A stretch of DNA of 64,000 nucleotides from Streptomyces diacarni. GTDB taxonomy: Bacteria > Actinomycetota > Actinomycetes > Streptomycetales > Streptomycetaceae. Position numbers and translations under genes: made by a program. The stretch spans positions 185,793 to 249,792 of the forward strand of contig NZ_QOIN01000035.1 of NCBI RefSeq assembly GCF_003323715.1. The letters are read 5' to 3'. The notes under the pieces are model-generated. The model was not told where the DNA came from. It saw nothing but the letters and a program-made list of their open reading frames with translations, and did no database searches. Shown here piece by piece: positions 13,691 to 25,441 of this stretch (the stretch's first letter is position 1; each line of letters starts with the position of its first letter).

Positions 13691-14044
13691 ATGCGCATGC
13701 TGGGTGCGTCCACGCTGATCGCCGAATTCTTCATCATCGGTTTCGCCGGATTGGTCGCGATGCGAACGAGTGACCTTTCGGTCTCCACCGTCTGGACGGT
13801 CAGCGGTATCGCGATGGTGCTGTGCGTGCTGCTGTGCGGATTTCTCACCCGTCCGGGTGGCGTGCAGCTCGGCTGGGTGTTTCAGATCGCGTTGATCGCG
13901 AGCGGTTTCGTCGTTCCTGTGATGTTTTTCCTGGGTGCCTGCTTCGCCGCGCTGTGGTGGGCTTCGATGCACTTCGGCAAGAAGATCGACGAGGCGAAGG
14001 CGCGGTTCGCGGCCCAGGCCGCGCCCGAGCCGGACGCTGCGTGA
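13691..14044 (+). CDS. DUF4233-type small membrane protein
   Basis: 117 residues with three hydrophobic segments (about 4-24, 35-53, 60-92) and a short charged tail. It starts directly after the folC stop with GAGGGAGG upstream, so it is translationally linked to folC. The gene following folC in many actinomycetes encodes this DUF4233 family; the function is unknown. Its codon use is slightly less GC-biased than its neighbours, as is common for membrane proteins. Confidence 0.85.
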   Translation: MRMLGASTLIAEFFIIGFAGLVAMRTSDLSVSTVWTVSGIAMVLCVLLCGFLTRPGGVQLGWVFQIALIASGFVVPVMFFLGACFAALWWASMHFGKKIDEAKARFAAQAAPEPDAA

Positions 14045-14136
14045 GACCGTTCTCCCTCACCCATGTAGCCTCTTTTGACCGCCGGGCTTCACGTCGCGTC
14101 ACCGCGCCCGGCCTGGCGGAGCCTGCCCTCCCCTTT

Positions 14137-14165
14137 GGGGGTACCTCCCGGCGGCAGCCGGGGGA
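14137..14165. repeat. Dispersed palindromic repeat, copy A
   Basis: Begins GGGGGTACCTCCCGGC and ends CAGCCGGGGGA. Related copies are at 17738-17769 (inverted) and 25981-26010. It forms a short GC hairpin in the folC-operon/ndk gap. Confidence 0.75.
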
Positions 14166-14220
14166 CTCCGGCCGGGGGGTGTGCCCAGCCGTCGCACGAC
14201 CAGCCAAGGAGCACCGCACC

Positions 14221-14634
14221 ATGCCCCAGCGCACCCTCGTCATCCTCAAGCCCGACGCCGTCCGACGTGGTTTGACGGGCGAGATCATCGGCCGTATCGA
14301 GCGCAAGGCGGACTGGTCCCTGGCGGCTGTCGAGCTGCGCACTCTGGACCGCGCCACGCTGGAGCAGCACTACGCCGAGCACGAGGGGCGCCCGTTCTAC
14401 GAGCCGCTGGTGGAGTTCATGGCCTCGGGTCCCTCCGTCGTCATGGTCGTCGAGGGCGAAAGGGTGATCGAGGGCGTGCGTGCTCTCGCGGGGCCCACCG
14501 ACCCGATCGCCGCCGCTCCCGGCTCCGTCCGCGGAGACTTCGGCACCATCGTGCGGGAGAACCTCATTCACGCCTCGGACTCCGAGGAGTCCGCGGAGCG
14601 GGAGATGAAGATTTTTTTCCCGAGTTTTGCCTGA
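14221..14634 (+). CDS. ndk: Nucleoside diphosphate kinase
   Basis: Transfers the gamma phosphate between nucleoside triphosphates and diphosphates through a phosphohistidine. The 137 residues are the normal length. The N-terminus RTLVILKPDAV, the GRPFYEPLVEFMASGP block and the catalytic His117 in ENLIHASD are all present. ATG at 14221 is preceded by AAGGAG (14206-14211). The 176 bases upstream hold a dispersed repeat. Confidence 0.97.
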   Translation: MPQRTLVILKPDAVRRGLTGEIIGRIERKADWSLAAVELRTLDRATLEQHYAEHEGRPFYEPLVEFMASGPSVVMVVEGERVIEGVRALAGPTDPIAAAPGSVRGDFGTIVRENLIHASDSEESAEREMKIFFPSFA

Positions 14635-14781
14635 GGCGGGCGGCTTACCGACACGGGGGGCCGATTGAGGCGCGAGAGGCGCCCGGAGCGCTCCCGACAC
14701 GACGTCACCATTACGGTGGCGGTTCCCACTTCCGCCGACAATGGCAAAGGAACCGTCTCCACGTGTTCGAGCAAGCGCGTC

Positions 14782-14787
14782 TACGAT
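14782..14787 (+). promoter_or_regulatory. Possible -10 box of the mreB operon
   Basis: TACGAT lies 95 bp before the mreB start in the 247-bp gap after ndk. A CACC-ATTAC-GGTG inverted repeat stands further upstream near 14707. No strong -35 is evident, so this is only a candidate. Confidence 0.3.
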
Positions 14788-14881
14788 GGAACCCTCGCGC
14801 TTTGAGCACGCACCCGGCGCGTACCCACATCCTTCCGTAGCCGCACTCCACATCGCCCCACTTGGAAGGCCAGACGCATCC

Positions 14882-15913
<1,032 letters not shown>

Positions 15914-16051
15914 CCGGCGAACACCGCACACCTGTTCGTGACAACCGCAATAACCGACCGTTCAGCGGCGGGTCGTTAAGCCCAGTGGCGGCCGCCGTCA
16001 CGCACCCCGCCCCGGCGGGGCTGCCTCACCAGAAAGGCACGGCCGCCGCAC

Positions 16052-16987
16052 GTGAGGGACACACGAGAAAGCCGGCTGCTGCTCGTCCTGCTGATCGCCA
16101 TCGCGTTCGCACTGATCACGGTGGACCTCAGAGGGGGCGAGCAGTCTCCGCTCGACGGCGTACGGCAGGGGGCCGCCTCCGCGCTCGGCCCGGTCGAGAA
16201 CGGGGTGGCCTCCGCGGTCGATCCCGTCGGCAACGCCATCGCCGCCGTCCGCGACTCGGGTGACCGCCACGACAGAATCACCCGCCTGGAGCAGGAGAAC
16301 GCGGCGCTCAAGCAGCAACTCGGCTCCAAGGACCGCAACCGCGCCCGTGCCAAGGAACTCGACAAGCTCCTCAAGACCGCGGGCGCGGGCGGCTACGGAG
16401 TCAAGGGCGCACAGGTCATCGCGATCGGCGCGGCGCAGGGCTTCTCGTGGACGGTCACTCTGGACGCCGGCCGCGAGGACGGCATCCGCCGCGACATGAC
16501 CGTCCTCAACGGCGACGGGCTGGTCGGCCGGGTCACCACCGTCGGCTCCTCCACCTCCACCGTGCTGCTCGCCAACGACCCGGACTTCACCGTCGGCACC
16601 CGCATGGAGAAGACCAACGAGCTGGGCTTCGCCACCGGGCGCGGCGGCAACGCGCTCAGTGTCCAGCTCCTCAACGGCAAGGCCAAGGTGGGCAAGGGCG
16701 ACCGGCTGGTCACCTTCGGCTCCAGTGACGACAAGCCGTTCGTGCCCGGGGTGCCCGTCGGCGAGGTCACCAAGGTCGAGCGGAACAAGGGCACCCTCAC
16801 CCGCACGGTCCAGGTCAAGCCCTACGTCGGCTTCACCCGGCTGGACGTGGTCGGCATCGTCGTCGAACCGCCGCGCGAGGACCCCAGGGACGAGGTTCTC
16901 AGGTCCAAGAAGCCCGGCAAGCCCAAGCCCGCACCCACGGTGACCGTGACCGCCACCCCCGGCGGCGAACCCTCGCCCAGGAGCTGA
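16052..16987 (+). CDS. mreC: Rod shape-determining protein MreC
   Basis: Single-span membrane protein with a large outer domain that links MreB to peptidoglycan enzymes. The membrane anchor is at about 8-23, a coiled coil at about 68-100 (ITRLEQENAALKQQLG), then the beta-rich MreC domain, with VVGIVVEPPREDP near its end and a Pro/Thr-rich tail. The GTG start at 16052 has only a weak AAAGG upstream. mreD begins six bases after the stop. Confidence 0.94.
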   Translation: MRDTRESRLLLVLLIAIAFALITVDLRGGEQSPLDGVRQGAASALGPVENGVASAVDPVGNAIAAVRDSGDRHDRITRLEQENAALKQQLGSKDRNRARAKELDKLLKTAGAGGYGVKGAQVIAIGAAQGFSWTVTLDAGREDGIRRDMTVLNGDGLVGRVTTVGSSTSTVLLANDPDFTVGTRMEKTNELGFATGRGGNALSVQLLNGKAKVGKGDRLVTFGSSDDKPFVPGVPVGEVTKVERNKGTLTRTVQVKPYVGFTRLDVVGIVVEPPREDPRDEVLRSKKPGKPKPAPTVTVTATPGGEPSPRS

Positions 16988-16993
16988 TCCGCA

Positions 16994-17728
16994 GTGCTGT
17001 ACGTCAACCGGATGCTTCTCACGGCCGCCCTCGTGGTCGTCGCCCTCATCGTGCAGGTCACCGTGTTGGCCCGGCTCCAACTGCCCGGAGCCGTCCCCGA
17101 CCTGCTGCTGTTGACCGTCCTGGGCCTCGCGCTGGTCTACGGCCACACCGCCGGCGCCCTCGTCGGCTTCGTCGCCGGGCTGCTGGCCGACATCGCTCCG
17201 CCCGCCGACCACGCCGTGGGGCGCTACGCGCTGGTGCTCTGCCTCATCGGCTATGCCGCGGGCCTGACCAAGCCGGAGGCCGGACAGCACCGCTCGGCGA
17301 CCGTCCCGATGCTCGTCGTCGCCTCCGCCGCGATCGGCTCCACCCTGCTGTACGCGGGTGTCGGCGCGCTGGTCGGCGACACCGCGGCCCGGCAGGTCGG
17401 CCTCACCGGACTGCTGGCCACCGCCACGATCTACGACCTGCTGCTCGCGCCGTTCGTCGTCCCCCTGGTCATGGCGCTGGCGCGGCGCGGCGAGAAGGAC
17501 CCGCTCGGCGCCGAACCCGGCGGCGGCAGCGCCGGCGGCGGCATGCGCGCCTACGGCTGGCTCGCCTCCGGCGCCAGCCTCAGCCCCTCGGGCAGCGGCC
17601 TGCTCGGCAAGGGCGGCAAGCCGGGCAAGGTCAAGGCCGGCAAGCGCACCTCGCGCAACAAGACGATGGACCTGAGCGGCGGCGGCCGGTCCAAGACGGC
17701 GGGGCTCAAGGGGGTCAAGCGCCTGTGA
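16994..17728 (+). CDS. mreD: Rod shape-determining protein MreD
   Basis: Multi-span membrane protein of the elongation complex. Hydrophobic helices occupy about residues 5-165. A Gly/Lys/Arg-rich cytoplasmic tail of about 75 residues follows, so it is longer (244) than typical MreD proteins of 160-180. Start GTG 16994, nearly abutting mreC. The tail reads GKGGKPGKVKAGKRTSRNK and could bind nucleic acid or anionic lipid; that is inference. Confidence 0.92.
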   Translation: MLYVNRMLLTAALVVVALIVQVTVLARLQLPGAVPDLLLLTVLGLALVYGHTAGALVGFVAGLLADIAPPADHAVGRYALVLCLIGYAAGLTKPEAGQHRSATVPMLVVASAAIGSTLLYAGVGALVGDTAARQVGLTGLLATATIYDLLLAPFVVPLVMALARRGEKDPLGAEPGGGSAGGGMRAYGWLASGASLSPSGSGLLGKGGKPGKVKAGKRTSRNKTMDLSGGGRSKTAGLKGVKRL

Positions 17729-17737
17729 GTGCCCGCC

Positions 17738-17769
17738 TTCCCCCAGCCTGCGGCCGGGAGGTGCCCCCA
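17738..17769. repeat. Dispersed palindromic repeat, copy B (inverted)
   Basis: Reverse complement begins GGGGGCACCTCCCGGC and ends GGCTGGGGGAA, matching copies A and C apart from a few bases. It sits in the 76-bp mreD-mrdA gap. Confidence 0.75.
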
Positions 17770-17804
17770 CCCGACCACCACCCCTCGAGGAGGCGCTTCG
17801 CGCC

Positions 17805-20087
17805 GTGAGCAATATTCCTGAGACCGGCCGCACCTCCCGTGTCACCATCCGGCTGATCGCCATTCAGGTCCTGGTGATGTCGTTGCTGCTCACGCTCGGC
17901 GGGCGGCTGTGGTACCTGCAGATCCGCAACGGCGACGAGTACCAGAAGGAAGCCAAGGGCAACCACGTCCAGCAGGTCGTCGAGCCCGCCGTGCGCGGCT
18001 CGATCCTGGACTCGCGCGGCGTACCCATCGCCGACAACGAGACCCGGCTGGTCGTCTCCGCCTCCCGCACCGAACTGATGAAGCAGGACGACGAGGGCGA
18101 GGCCGTCCTCGAACGGCTCGCCAAGGTCCTCGGCATGGAGGCCAAGACCGTCAAGCAGAAGGTCCGCCTCTGCGACGCGGAAACCCCCCAGCCCTGCTGG
18201 AACGGTTCGCCCTACCAGCCGATCCCGGTCACCGACGACGCCAAGCCCCAGCAGGCCCTCCAGATCCGGGAACGCTCCGAGGACTTCCCCGGCATCACCG
18301 CCGAGCCGGAGGCGGTTCGCCGCTACCCGGCGCCGCACGGGGCGAACACCGCGCAGGCGCTCGGCTACCTCTCGCCCGTCACGGACGAGGAGATCGAGAA
18401 GGCCAAGGACACCGACTCCCCCTTCCTGCCCTCCGACGAGATCGGCCGCTCGGGCCTGGAGCGGACCTACGACAGCAAACTGCGGGGCAGCTCGGGCGTC
18501 ACCCGCTACGAGGTCGACAACCTCGGCCGGGTGATGGGCGAGGCCGAGAGCGAGAAGGCCCGCCCCGGATCCAACCTGGTCACCTCCATCGACTCCCGCG
18601 TCCAGGCCGTCGCCGAGACCCAGCTCGACCAGGCGATGAAGAACGCGCGCAAGGAGTTCGACAAGAACACCGGCCGCAACTACAAGGCCGACGCCGGCGC
18701 CGTCGTCGTCATGGAGAACAAGACGGGCCGCGTCGTGGCCATGGCCTCCAACCCCGAGTACGACCCCAACGCCTGGGTCGGCGGCATCTCCGGCAAGGAG
18801 TACGCGAAGCTCACCGGCAAGGACTCCAACTATCCGCTGCTCAACCGCTCCATCCAGGGCCTGTCGGCGCCGGGTTCCATCTTCAAGGTGATCTCCACGA
18901 GCGCCGCCGTCAAGGCGGGCTACCCCTTCGACGGCAACTACGAGTGTTCCTCGGACTACAAGGTCGGCGGCCAGGTCTTCAAGAACTACGAGTCCAAGGG
19001 CTACGGCGACATCGGCCTCGGCCGCGCCCTGGAGGTCTCCTGCGACACCGTCTTCTACCGTCTCGCCCACAGGGAGTGGAAGAAGGACGGCGGGAACATG
19101 CCCAAGAAGGGCGCCCACGACTACTTCTACAAGACGGCCCACCAGTTCGGCCTCGGCAAGAAGACCGGCATCGACCTGCCCAACGAGGTCTCGGGCCGCG
19201 TCCCGGACCGCGAGTGGAAGAAGAACTACTGGGAAGCCAACAAGGACGCCTGGTGCAAGCAGGCCGAGGACGGCGGCGACAACCCCAGCTACGCCGAGAA
19301 GATCGCCAAGGAGAACTGCGTCTCCGGCATGAAGATGCGTGCCGGTGACAGCATCAACTACTCCATCGGCCAGGGCGACACCCTCGTCACCCCCATCCAG
19401 ATGGCCACCATCTACGGCGCCCTCGGCAACGGCGGCACCCTCTACGACCCCACGCTCGGCAAGGCGGTCATCAGCCCCGACGGCAAGACCGTCAACGAGA
19501 TCGAGCCCACCTCGCACGGCAAACTGCCGCTGACGAAGAAGACGCTGGGGCAGATGGACAAGGCCCTCCAGGGCGTCGCCACGCGCGGCTCGGCGGCCTG
19601 GCGGTTCGGCGAGGCCGGCTGGCCCCAGGACAAGATCAAGATTCGCGCCAAGACCGGTACGGCCGAGGTCGCGGGCAAGCAGACGACCTCCTGGCTGGCC
19701 ACCTACACCGACGACTTCACCGTCGTGATGACCATCTCCCAGGGCGGTACGGGATCCGGCGCCTCCGGGCCCGCCGTGCGCAACATCTACGACGCGATGT
19801 ACGGCGTCGGCGACGACGGCGGCATCGACAAGAAGAAGGCCCTGCTGCCCAAGCCGCAGACCGCGCTGCCCAAGATCTCCAAGGACGGCACCATCGTCGC
19901 CGAGCGCGACAAGCGCCCCGCCGACGACGCCGCCAAGCACCGCGAGGCCGAACCCCCCGCCGAAACCCCCGACACCCGGGGCGAGGCCCAGGCCGCACGC
20001 CACGAGGGCGAGCGGCAGCAGCGACAACGCGACGGCGCCCGCCAGGCACATCAGACCCGGCAGATCGCGGGAGGCGAGAGGCGATGA
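17805..20087 (+). CDS. mrdA: Penicillin-binding protein 2 (peptidoglycan transpeptidase)
   Basis: Class B penicillin-binding protein, partner of RodA in the elongation machinery. The membrane anchor is at about 15-37, the dimerisation domain follows, and the transpeptidase domain has the active-site S358-x-x-K361 (SIFK) and KTGT at 616-619. The last 80 residues are a highly charged tail (Lys/Arg/Glu/Gln) beyond the usual domain end. GTG 17805 is preceded by CGAGGAGG. The stop overlaps the rodA start by four bases. Confidence 0.95.
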   Translation: MSNIPETGRTSRVTIRLIAIQVLVMSLLLTLGGRLWYLQIRNGDEYQKEAKGNHVQQVVEPAVRGSILDSRGVPIADNETRLVVSASRTELMKQDDEGEAVLERLAKVLGMEAKTVKQKVRLCDAETPQPCWNGSPYQPIPVTDDAKPQQALQIRERSEDFPGITAEPEAVRRYPAPHGANTAQALGYLSPVTDEEIEKAKDTDSPFLPSDEIGRSGLERTYDSKLRGSSGVTRYEVDNLGRVMGEAESEKARPGSNLVTSIDSRVQAVAETQLDQAMKNARKEFDKNTGRNYKADAGAVVVMENKTGRVVAMASNPEYDPNAWVGGISGKEYAKLTGKDSNYPLLNRSIQGLSAPGSIFKVISTSAAVKAGYPFDGNYECSSDYKVGGQVFKNYESKGYGDIGLGRALEVSCDTVFYRLAHREWKKDGGNMPKKGAHDYFYKTAHQFGLGKKTGIDLPNEVSGRVPDREWKKNYWEANKDAWCKQAEDGGDNPSYAEKIAKENCVSGMKMRAGDSINYSIGQGDTLVTPIQMATIYGALGNGGTLYDPTLGKAVISPDGKTVNEIEPTSHGKLPLTKKTLGQMDKALQGVATRGSAAWRFGEAGWPQDKIKIRAKTGTAEVAGKQTTSWLATYTDDFTVVMTISQGGTGSGASGPAVRNIYDAMYGVGDDGGIDKKKALLPKPQTALPKISKDGTIVAERDKRPADDAAKHREAEPPAETPDTRGEAQAARHEGERQQRQRDGARQAHQTRQIAGGERR

Positions 20088-21283
20088 GCACCCGCACGTT
20101 CGCGCTGGACGGCTACGGCCCCCGCAAGCGCTCCGCCTGGAACCGGCTGACCGCACGCGACTCGGTCGTGTGGCGCATGGACTGGATCATGCTGCTGTCC
20201 GGCGCCGTCCTCGCCGTCATCGGCTCGCTGCTCGTCTACTCCGCCACCCGCAACCGCACCGAGCTCAACCAGGGAGACCCCCAGTACTTCCTGGTGCGGC
20301 ACATCATCAGCCTCTTCATCGGCGTCGCCCTGATGGGCGCCACCGTGTGGCTCGGCCACCGCAGACTGCGCAGCGCCGTACCGGTGCTCTACGGCATCAC
20401 CGTGCTGCTCGCCCTCGCCGTCCTCACCCCGCTCGGCGCCACCATCAACGGCTCCAGGGCCTGGCTGAACCTGGGCGGCGGCTTCACCGTCCAGCCCGCC
20501 GAGTTCATCAAGATCACGGTGATTCTCGGCATGGCGATGCTGCTCGCCGCCAAGGTCGACGCCGGCGACCGCGAACACCCCGACCACCGCACCGTGCTGC
20601 ACGCGCTGGGCATGGCGGCCCTGCCCATCGTGATCATCCTGGCGATGCCCGACCTCGGTTCCGTCATGGTGCTGGTCATGATCGTGCTGGCCGTCCTGCT
20701 GGCCTCCGGCGCCTCCAACCGCTGGGTGATCGGCCTGTGCCTGGCCGGGGCCCTCGGCGCGGTGCTGGTGTGGGCGCTCGGGCTGCTCGACGAGTACCAG
20801 ATCAACCGGTTCGCGGCCTTCGCCAACCCCGCGCTGGACCCCGCGGGCGTGGGCTACAACACCAACCAGGCCCGCATCGCCATCGGCTCAGGCGGCCTCA
20901 CCGGCAAGGGGCTCTTCGAAGGCACCCAGACCACGGGGCAGTTCGTCCCCGAACAGCAGACCGACTTCGTCTTCACCGTCGCAGGCGAGGAACTCGGCTT
21001 CGTCGGCGGCGGACTCATCCTCGTCCTCCTCGGCGTCCTCATCTGGCGCGCCTGCCGGATCGCGCGGGAGTCGACGTCGCTCTACAGCACCATCGTCGCC
21101 TCCGGCGTGATCGCCTGGTTCGCCTTCCAGGCGTTCGAGAACATCGGCATGACGCTGGGCATCATGCCCGTCGCCGGACTGCCCCTGCCCTTCGTCTCCT
21201 ACGGCGGTACGTCCATGTTCGCCGTCTGGATCGCGGTGGGCCTGTTGCAGTCCATCCGCACCCAGAAACCCATAGCGGCATAG
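20084..21283 (+). CDS. rodA: Peptidoglycan glycosyltransferase RodA (SEDS family)
   Basis: Polytopic lipid II polymerase that works with the PBP2 encoded just upstream. The 399 residues contain about ten hydrophobic spans, with SEDS blocks INGSRAWLNLGG, GNP-like NPALDP, FVPEQQTDFVF and the C-terminal LPFVSYGGTS. The ATG overlaps the mrdA stop (ATGA), so the two are translationally coupled. Last gene of the mre cluster; a small hairpin at 21361-21379 may end the transcript. Confidence 0.95.
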   Translation: MSTRTFALDGYGPRKRSAWNRLTARDSVVWRMDWIMLLSGAVLAVIGSLLVYSATRNRTELNQGDPQYFLVRHIISLFIGVALMGATVWLGHRRLRSAVPVLYGITVLLALAVLTPLGATINGSRAWLNLGGGFTVQPAEFIKITVILGMAMLLAAKVDAGDREHPDHRTVLHALGMAALPIVIILAMPDLGSVMVLVMIVLAVLLASGASNRWVIGLCLAGALGAVLVWALGLLDEYQINRFAAFANPALDPAGVGYNTNQARIAIGSGGLTGKGLFEGTQTTGQFVPEQQTDFVFTVAGEELGFVGGGLILVLLGVLIWRACRIARESTSLYSTIVASGVIAWFAFQAFENIGMTLGIMPVAGLPLPFVSYGGTSMFAVWIAVGLLQSIRTQKPIAA

Positions 21284-21360
21284 GGCGGCACAGGGGAGCC
21301 AGGGCGGAGCCATCGGGAGTGTGGGCCACAACCGTTACTCTGGACGACCGGCCCTGTCCT

Positions 21361-21379
21361 CCCCGGAGTCCGTCCGGGG
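21361..21379. terminator. Short hairpin after the mre-rodA cluster
   Basis: CCCCGGA and TCCGGGG pair perfectly around five bases, 78 bp after rodA and 28 bp before the next start. No T-run follows, so it may instead belong to the leader of the next gene. Confidence 0.4.
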
Positions 21380-21406
21380 CACCCCCAGTGAAAGTGCGCT
21401 CATCAG

Positions 21407-23332
<1,926 letters not shown>

Positions 23333-23413
23333 GCGCGGGCGGGGCAGGGTCCGGGTGCGGGCCCCTGTCGGTCTCTGGGGGCCGCCGTCCGATGGCGCTG
23401 GCACACTGGCGCG

Positions 23414-23995
23414 ATGCCCCAGTTGAGTGAGCCCACGACCGCCGTGCACCGCTCCTTCGTCGCCGCGATGGAGGAGTTCGCCGCCGAGGGGCGCGGTGCG
23501 CCGGCGGACGGCTCGGCGATCGCCCGTGACCTGCGCAGGTTCGGGGACAGCTGGCAGAACGCCGACGTCTTCGCCGAGTACGTGGCCTTCGCCCGCAGCC
23601 AGTCCACGGAGGAGACGGCCGCCGCCCTCGGCTACGTGCCCACCTCCACCTACTGGTACGTGGAGGGTGGCACGTACTACGGCCGGATCGCCGTCCGCCA
23701 CCGGCTCAACGCCATGCTGCTGGAGTACGGCGGCCACATCGGCTACGACGTGCGGCCGACCGCGCGGCGCCGCGGTTACGCGACCGCGATGCTGCGTGCC
23801 GCCCTGCCGCGCGCCGCGGCGCTCGGTCTGGAGCGGGCGCTGGTGACCTGCGACCACGACAACGTGGCGTCCCGCAGGGTGATCGAGGCGTGCGGCGGGG
23901 TCTTCGAGGACCGGCGCGGGGTCAAGCTCCGTTACTGGATCGCCACACCGGCGGCCGAACCGGCGGCGTCCTCGCCCCCGTCCTCTTCCGCGTGA
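23414..23995 (+). CDS. GNAT-family N-acetyltransferase
   Basis: 193 residues. The acetyl-CoA loop is RRRGYATAML at about 118-127, preceded by GHIGYDVRPT and followed by LVTCDHDNVASRRVIEACGG, the standard GNAT pattern. The acceptor is unknown. It stands between the TIGR03960 and TIGR03936 genes, which are usually closer together, and its stop overlaps the next start by four bases (GTGA). Confidence 0.88.
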   Translation: MPQLSEPTTAVHRSFVAAMEEFAAEGRGAPADGSAIARDLRRFGDSWQNADVFAEYVAFARSQSTEETAAALGYVPTSTYWYVEGGTYYGRIAVRHRLNAMLLEYGGHIGYDVRPTARRRGYATAMLRAALPRAAALGLERALVTCDHDNVASRRVIEACGGVFEDRRGVKLRYWIATPAAEPAASSPPSSSA

Positions 23996-25206
23996 ACGCA
24001 TATCAGCCACGGCACGGGTCGGTTCCGCGCGGCGAAGACCCCGGGGGCTGCCTCACCGCGGTCGTCCGGTGGCCGGTGCGGATCGTGATGTTCGTGCTGG
24101 TGCTGCCCGTCCGCATGGTCTGGGACGGGCTGCGGCTGGCCTGGCGGGCGTTCGCCCGGGGCGTGCTGGTGCCGGTGGGGCGCGGGCTGGCGTGGCTGGG
24201 CCGTACCTGCGTCGTGGCGCCCGCGGGGTGGCTGTGGCGCAATCTGCTCGCTCCTGTGTGCAGCGGCGTCGCCCTCGTGCTGACCTGGACAGCGAAGATC
24301 CTCTTCGTCTGGCCCTGGGCCGGCCTGTGGCGCTACGTCCTGGTACCCGCCGGGCACGGACTGGCCGCCGCAGGCCGGGGGCTGGCCGCCGCAGGGCGCG
24401 GACTGGCCAGGGCCGGACGCGCGCTCGCGGGCGGCATCGCCTCCCTCGGCCGGGCCCTCGTCGTCGTTCCCGCCGGCTGGCTGTACGCCCACCTCCTCGC
24501 ACCGCTCACCCGGGGCACCGGGCGCGGTCTGGGCCTGCTGGGCCGGTATCTGCTGGTGCTGCCCGCTGTGCTGCTGTGGCGTCGGGGGCTGGCCCCCACG
24601 GGCAGGGGCGTCGGCGCGCTCGCGGCCTGGCTGTGGCGGTGGCTGGCCGTGGCACCCGCGGTGGGCCTCCACCGCCACGTCCTCACCCCGCTGGGGCACG
24701 CCGTGGTGGCCGTCGTCCGCGGCACCGGCGCGGCCCTGGCGTGGCTCGGCCGCCACCTGTGCGTCCTCCCGGCACTCGCCCTCCACCGCTGGGTCCTCAC
24801 GCCGCTCGGACGGGGGCTCGCCCTGCTCGTGCGGGAGATCGCCGGCGCGGCCGTGGTGGCCTGGCAGGTGGCGGGCCGGGTGATGGCCGCGCTCTTCCAC
24901 GCCGTCGGCCGGGGCCTGTACGTGCTGCTGATCGTGCCGTGCGTCGCGCTGTGGCGGTACGTGCTCGCTCCGGCGGGCCGCGCGCTGCGGACGTGGATGT
25001 GGCGGCCCACGGCACGGGCCGCACGCGCCACGGGCCGCGCGCTGCGGGACGCCGGGCGTGCGGTGGGCGGCTCCCTGCGGGATGCCGGACGCGCGGTCGG
25101 CGCTGCCCTCGCCGCGGCCCGGTCCTCCTTCCGTGCGACCAGGAGCGAGCTGCGGCGCGCCCTTGTCGGAGCGCCCCGCTCCCGGGAGCGGGAGCCGCTG
25201 CCGTAG
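23992..25206 (+). CDS. Trp/Arg/Pro repeat protein of unknown function, probably membrane-associated
   Basis: I do not recognise a named family. The start GTG 23992 overlaps the acetyltransferase stop, giving 404 residues. Seven full copies and one degenerate copy of a unit like V-x-P-A-x-x-L-W-R-x-x-L-x-P-x-G-R-G begin with prolines at about 39, 77, 108, 160, 191, 222, 260 and 316. Spacings are 38, 31, 52, 31, 31, 38 and 56. The longer gaps hold heptad inserts such as GLAAAGR. The C-terminus has a doubled 11-mer (LRDAGRAVGGS) and a basic tail. The protein is very rich in Leu, Val, Trp and Arg and almost without acidic residues between 55 and 280. It may lie in or along the membrane. Confidence 0.75.
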   Translation: MNAYQPRHGSVPRGEDPGGCLTAVVRWPVRIVMFVLVLPVRMVWDGLRLAWRAFARGVLVPVGRGLAWLGRTCVVAPAGWLWRNLLAPVCSGVALVLTWTAKILFVWPWAGLWRYVLVPAGHGLAAAGRGLAAAGRGLARAGRALAGGIASLGRALVVVPAGWLYAHLLAPLTRGTGRGLGLLGRYLLVLPAVLLWRRGLAPTGRGVGALAAWLWRWLAVAPAVGLHRHVLTPLGHAVVAVVRGTGAALAWLGRHLCVLPALALHRWVLTPLGRGLALLVREIAGAAVVAWQVAGRVMAALFHAVGRGLYVLLIVPCVALWRYVLAPAGRALRTWMWRPTARAARATGRALRDAGRAVGGSLRDAGRAVGAALAAARSSFRATRSELRRALVGAPRSREREPLP

Positions 25207-25428
25207 GACGGCCGCGTACCCTGGGCAGAAGGATCATCCGCACAAACGCACAACGCGTCCGGGTGCCGGTCCCAGGGGACCCCGGGGACGGGCCCCAGGA
25301 TGCGTGGCGTTCGGCCGCAGGCGAGGTGCTCCGCGCTCACGCGGGGCCGCGGGCGGCCGGTGCGGACCTCCGCCTTCGTATCGTCCTGTCAGACAGGGGC
25401 GGCCCGCCTGAGCGTGCCGCCCGGCACC

Positions 25429-25436
25429 GAGGAGAG
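25429..25436 (+). promoter_or_regulatory. Ribosome binding site pointing to a CTG start
   Basis: GAGGAGAG ends five bases before CTG 25442. The next in-frame candidate, GTG 25484, has no such site. This decides the start of the TIGR03936 gene in favour of CTG. Confidence 0.6.
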
Positions 25437-25441
25437 AACCA

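Noticed and set aside
25207..25441. Separate small gene before the TIGR03936 gene
   Set aside because: Frames here lack coding character and contain self-complementary GC runs; the region reads as a leader.
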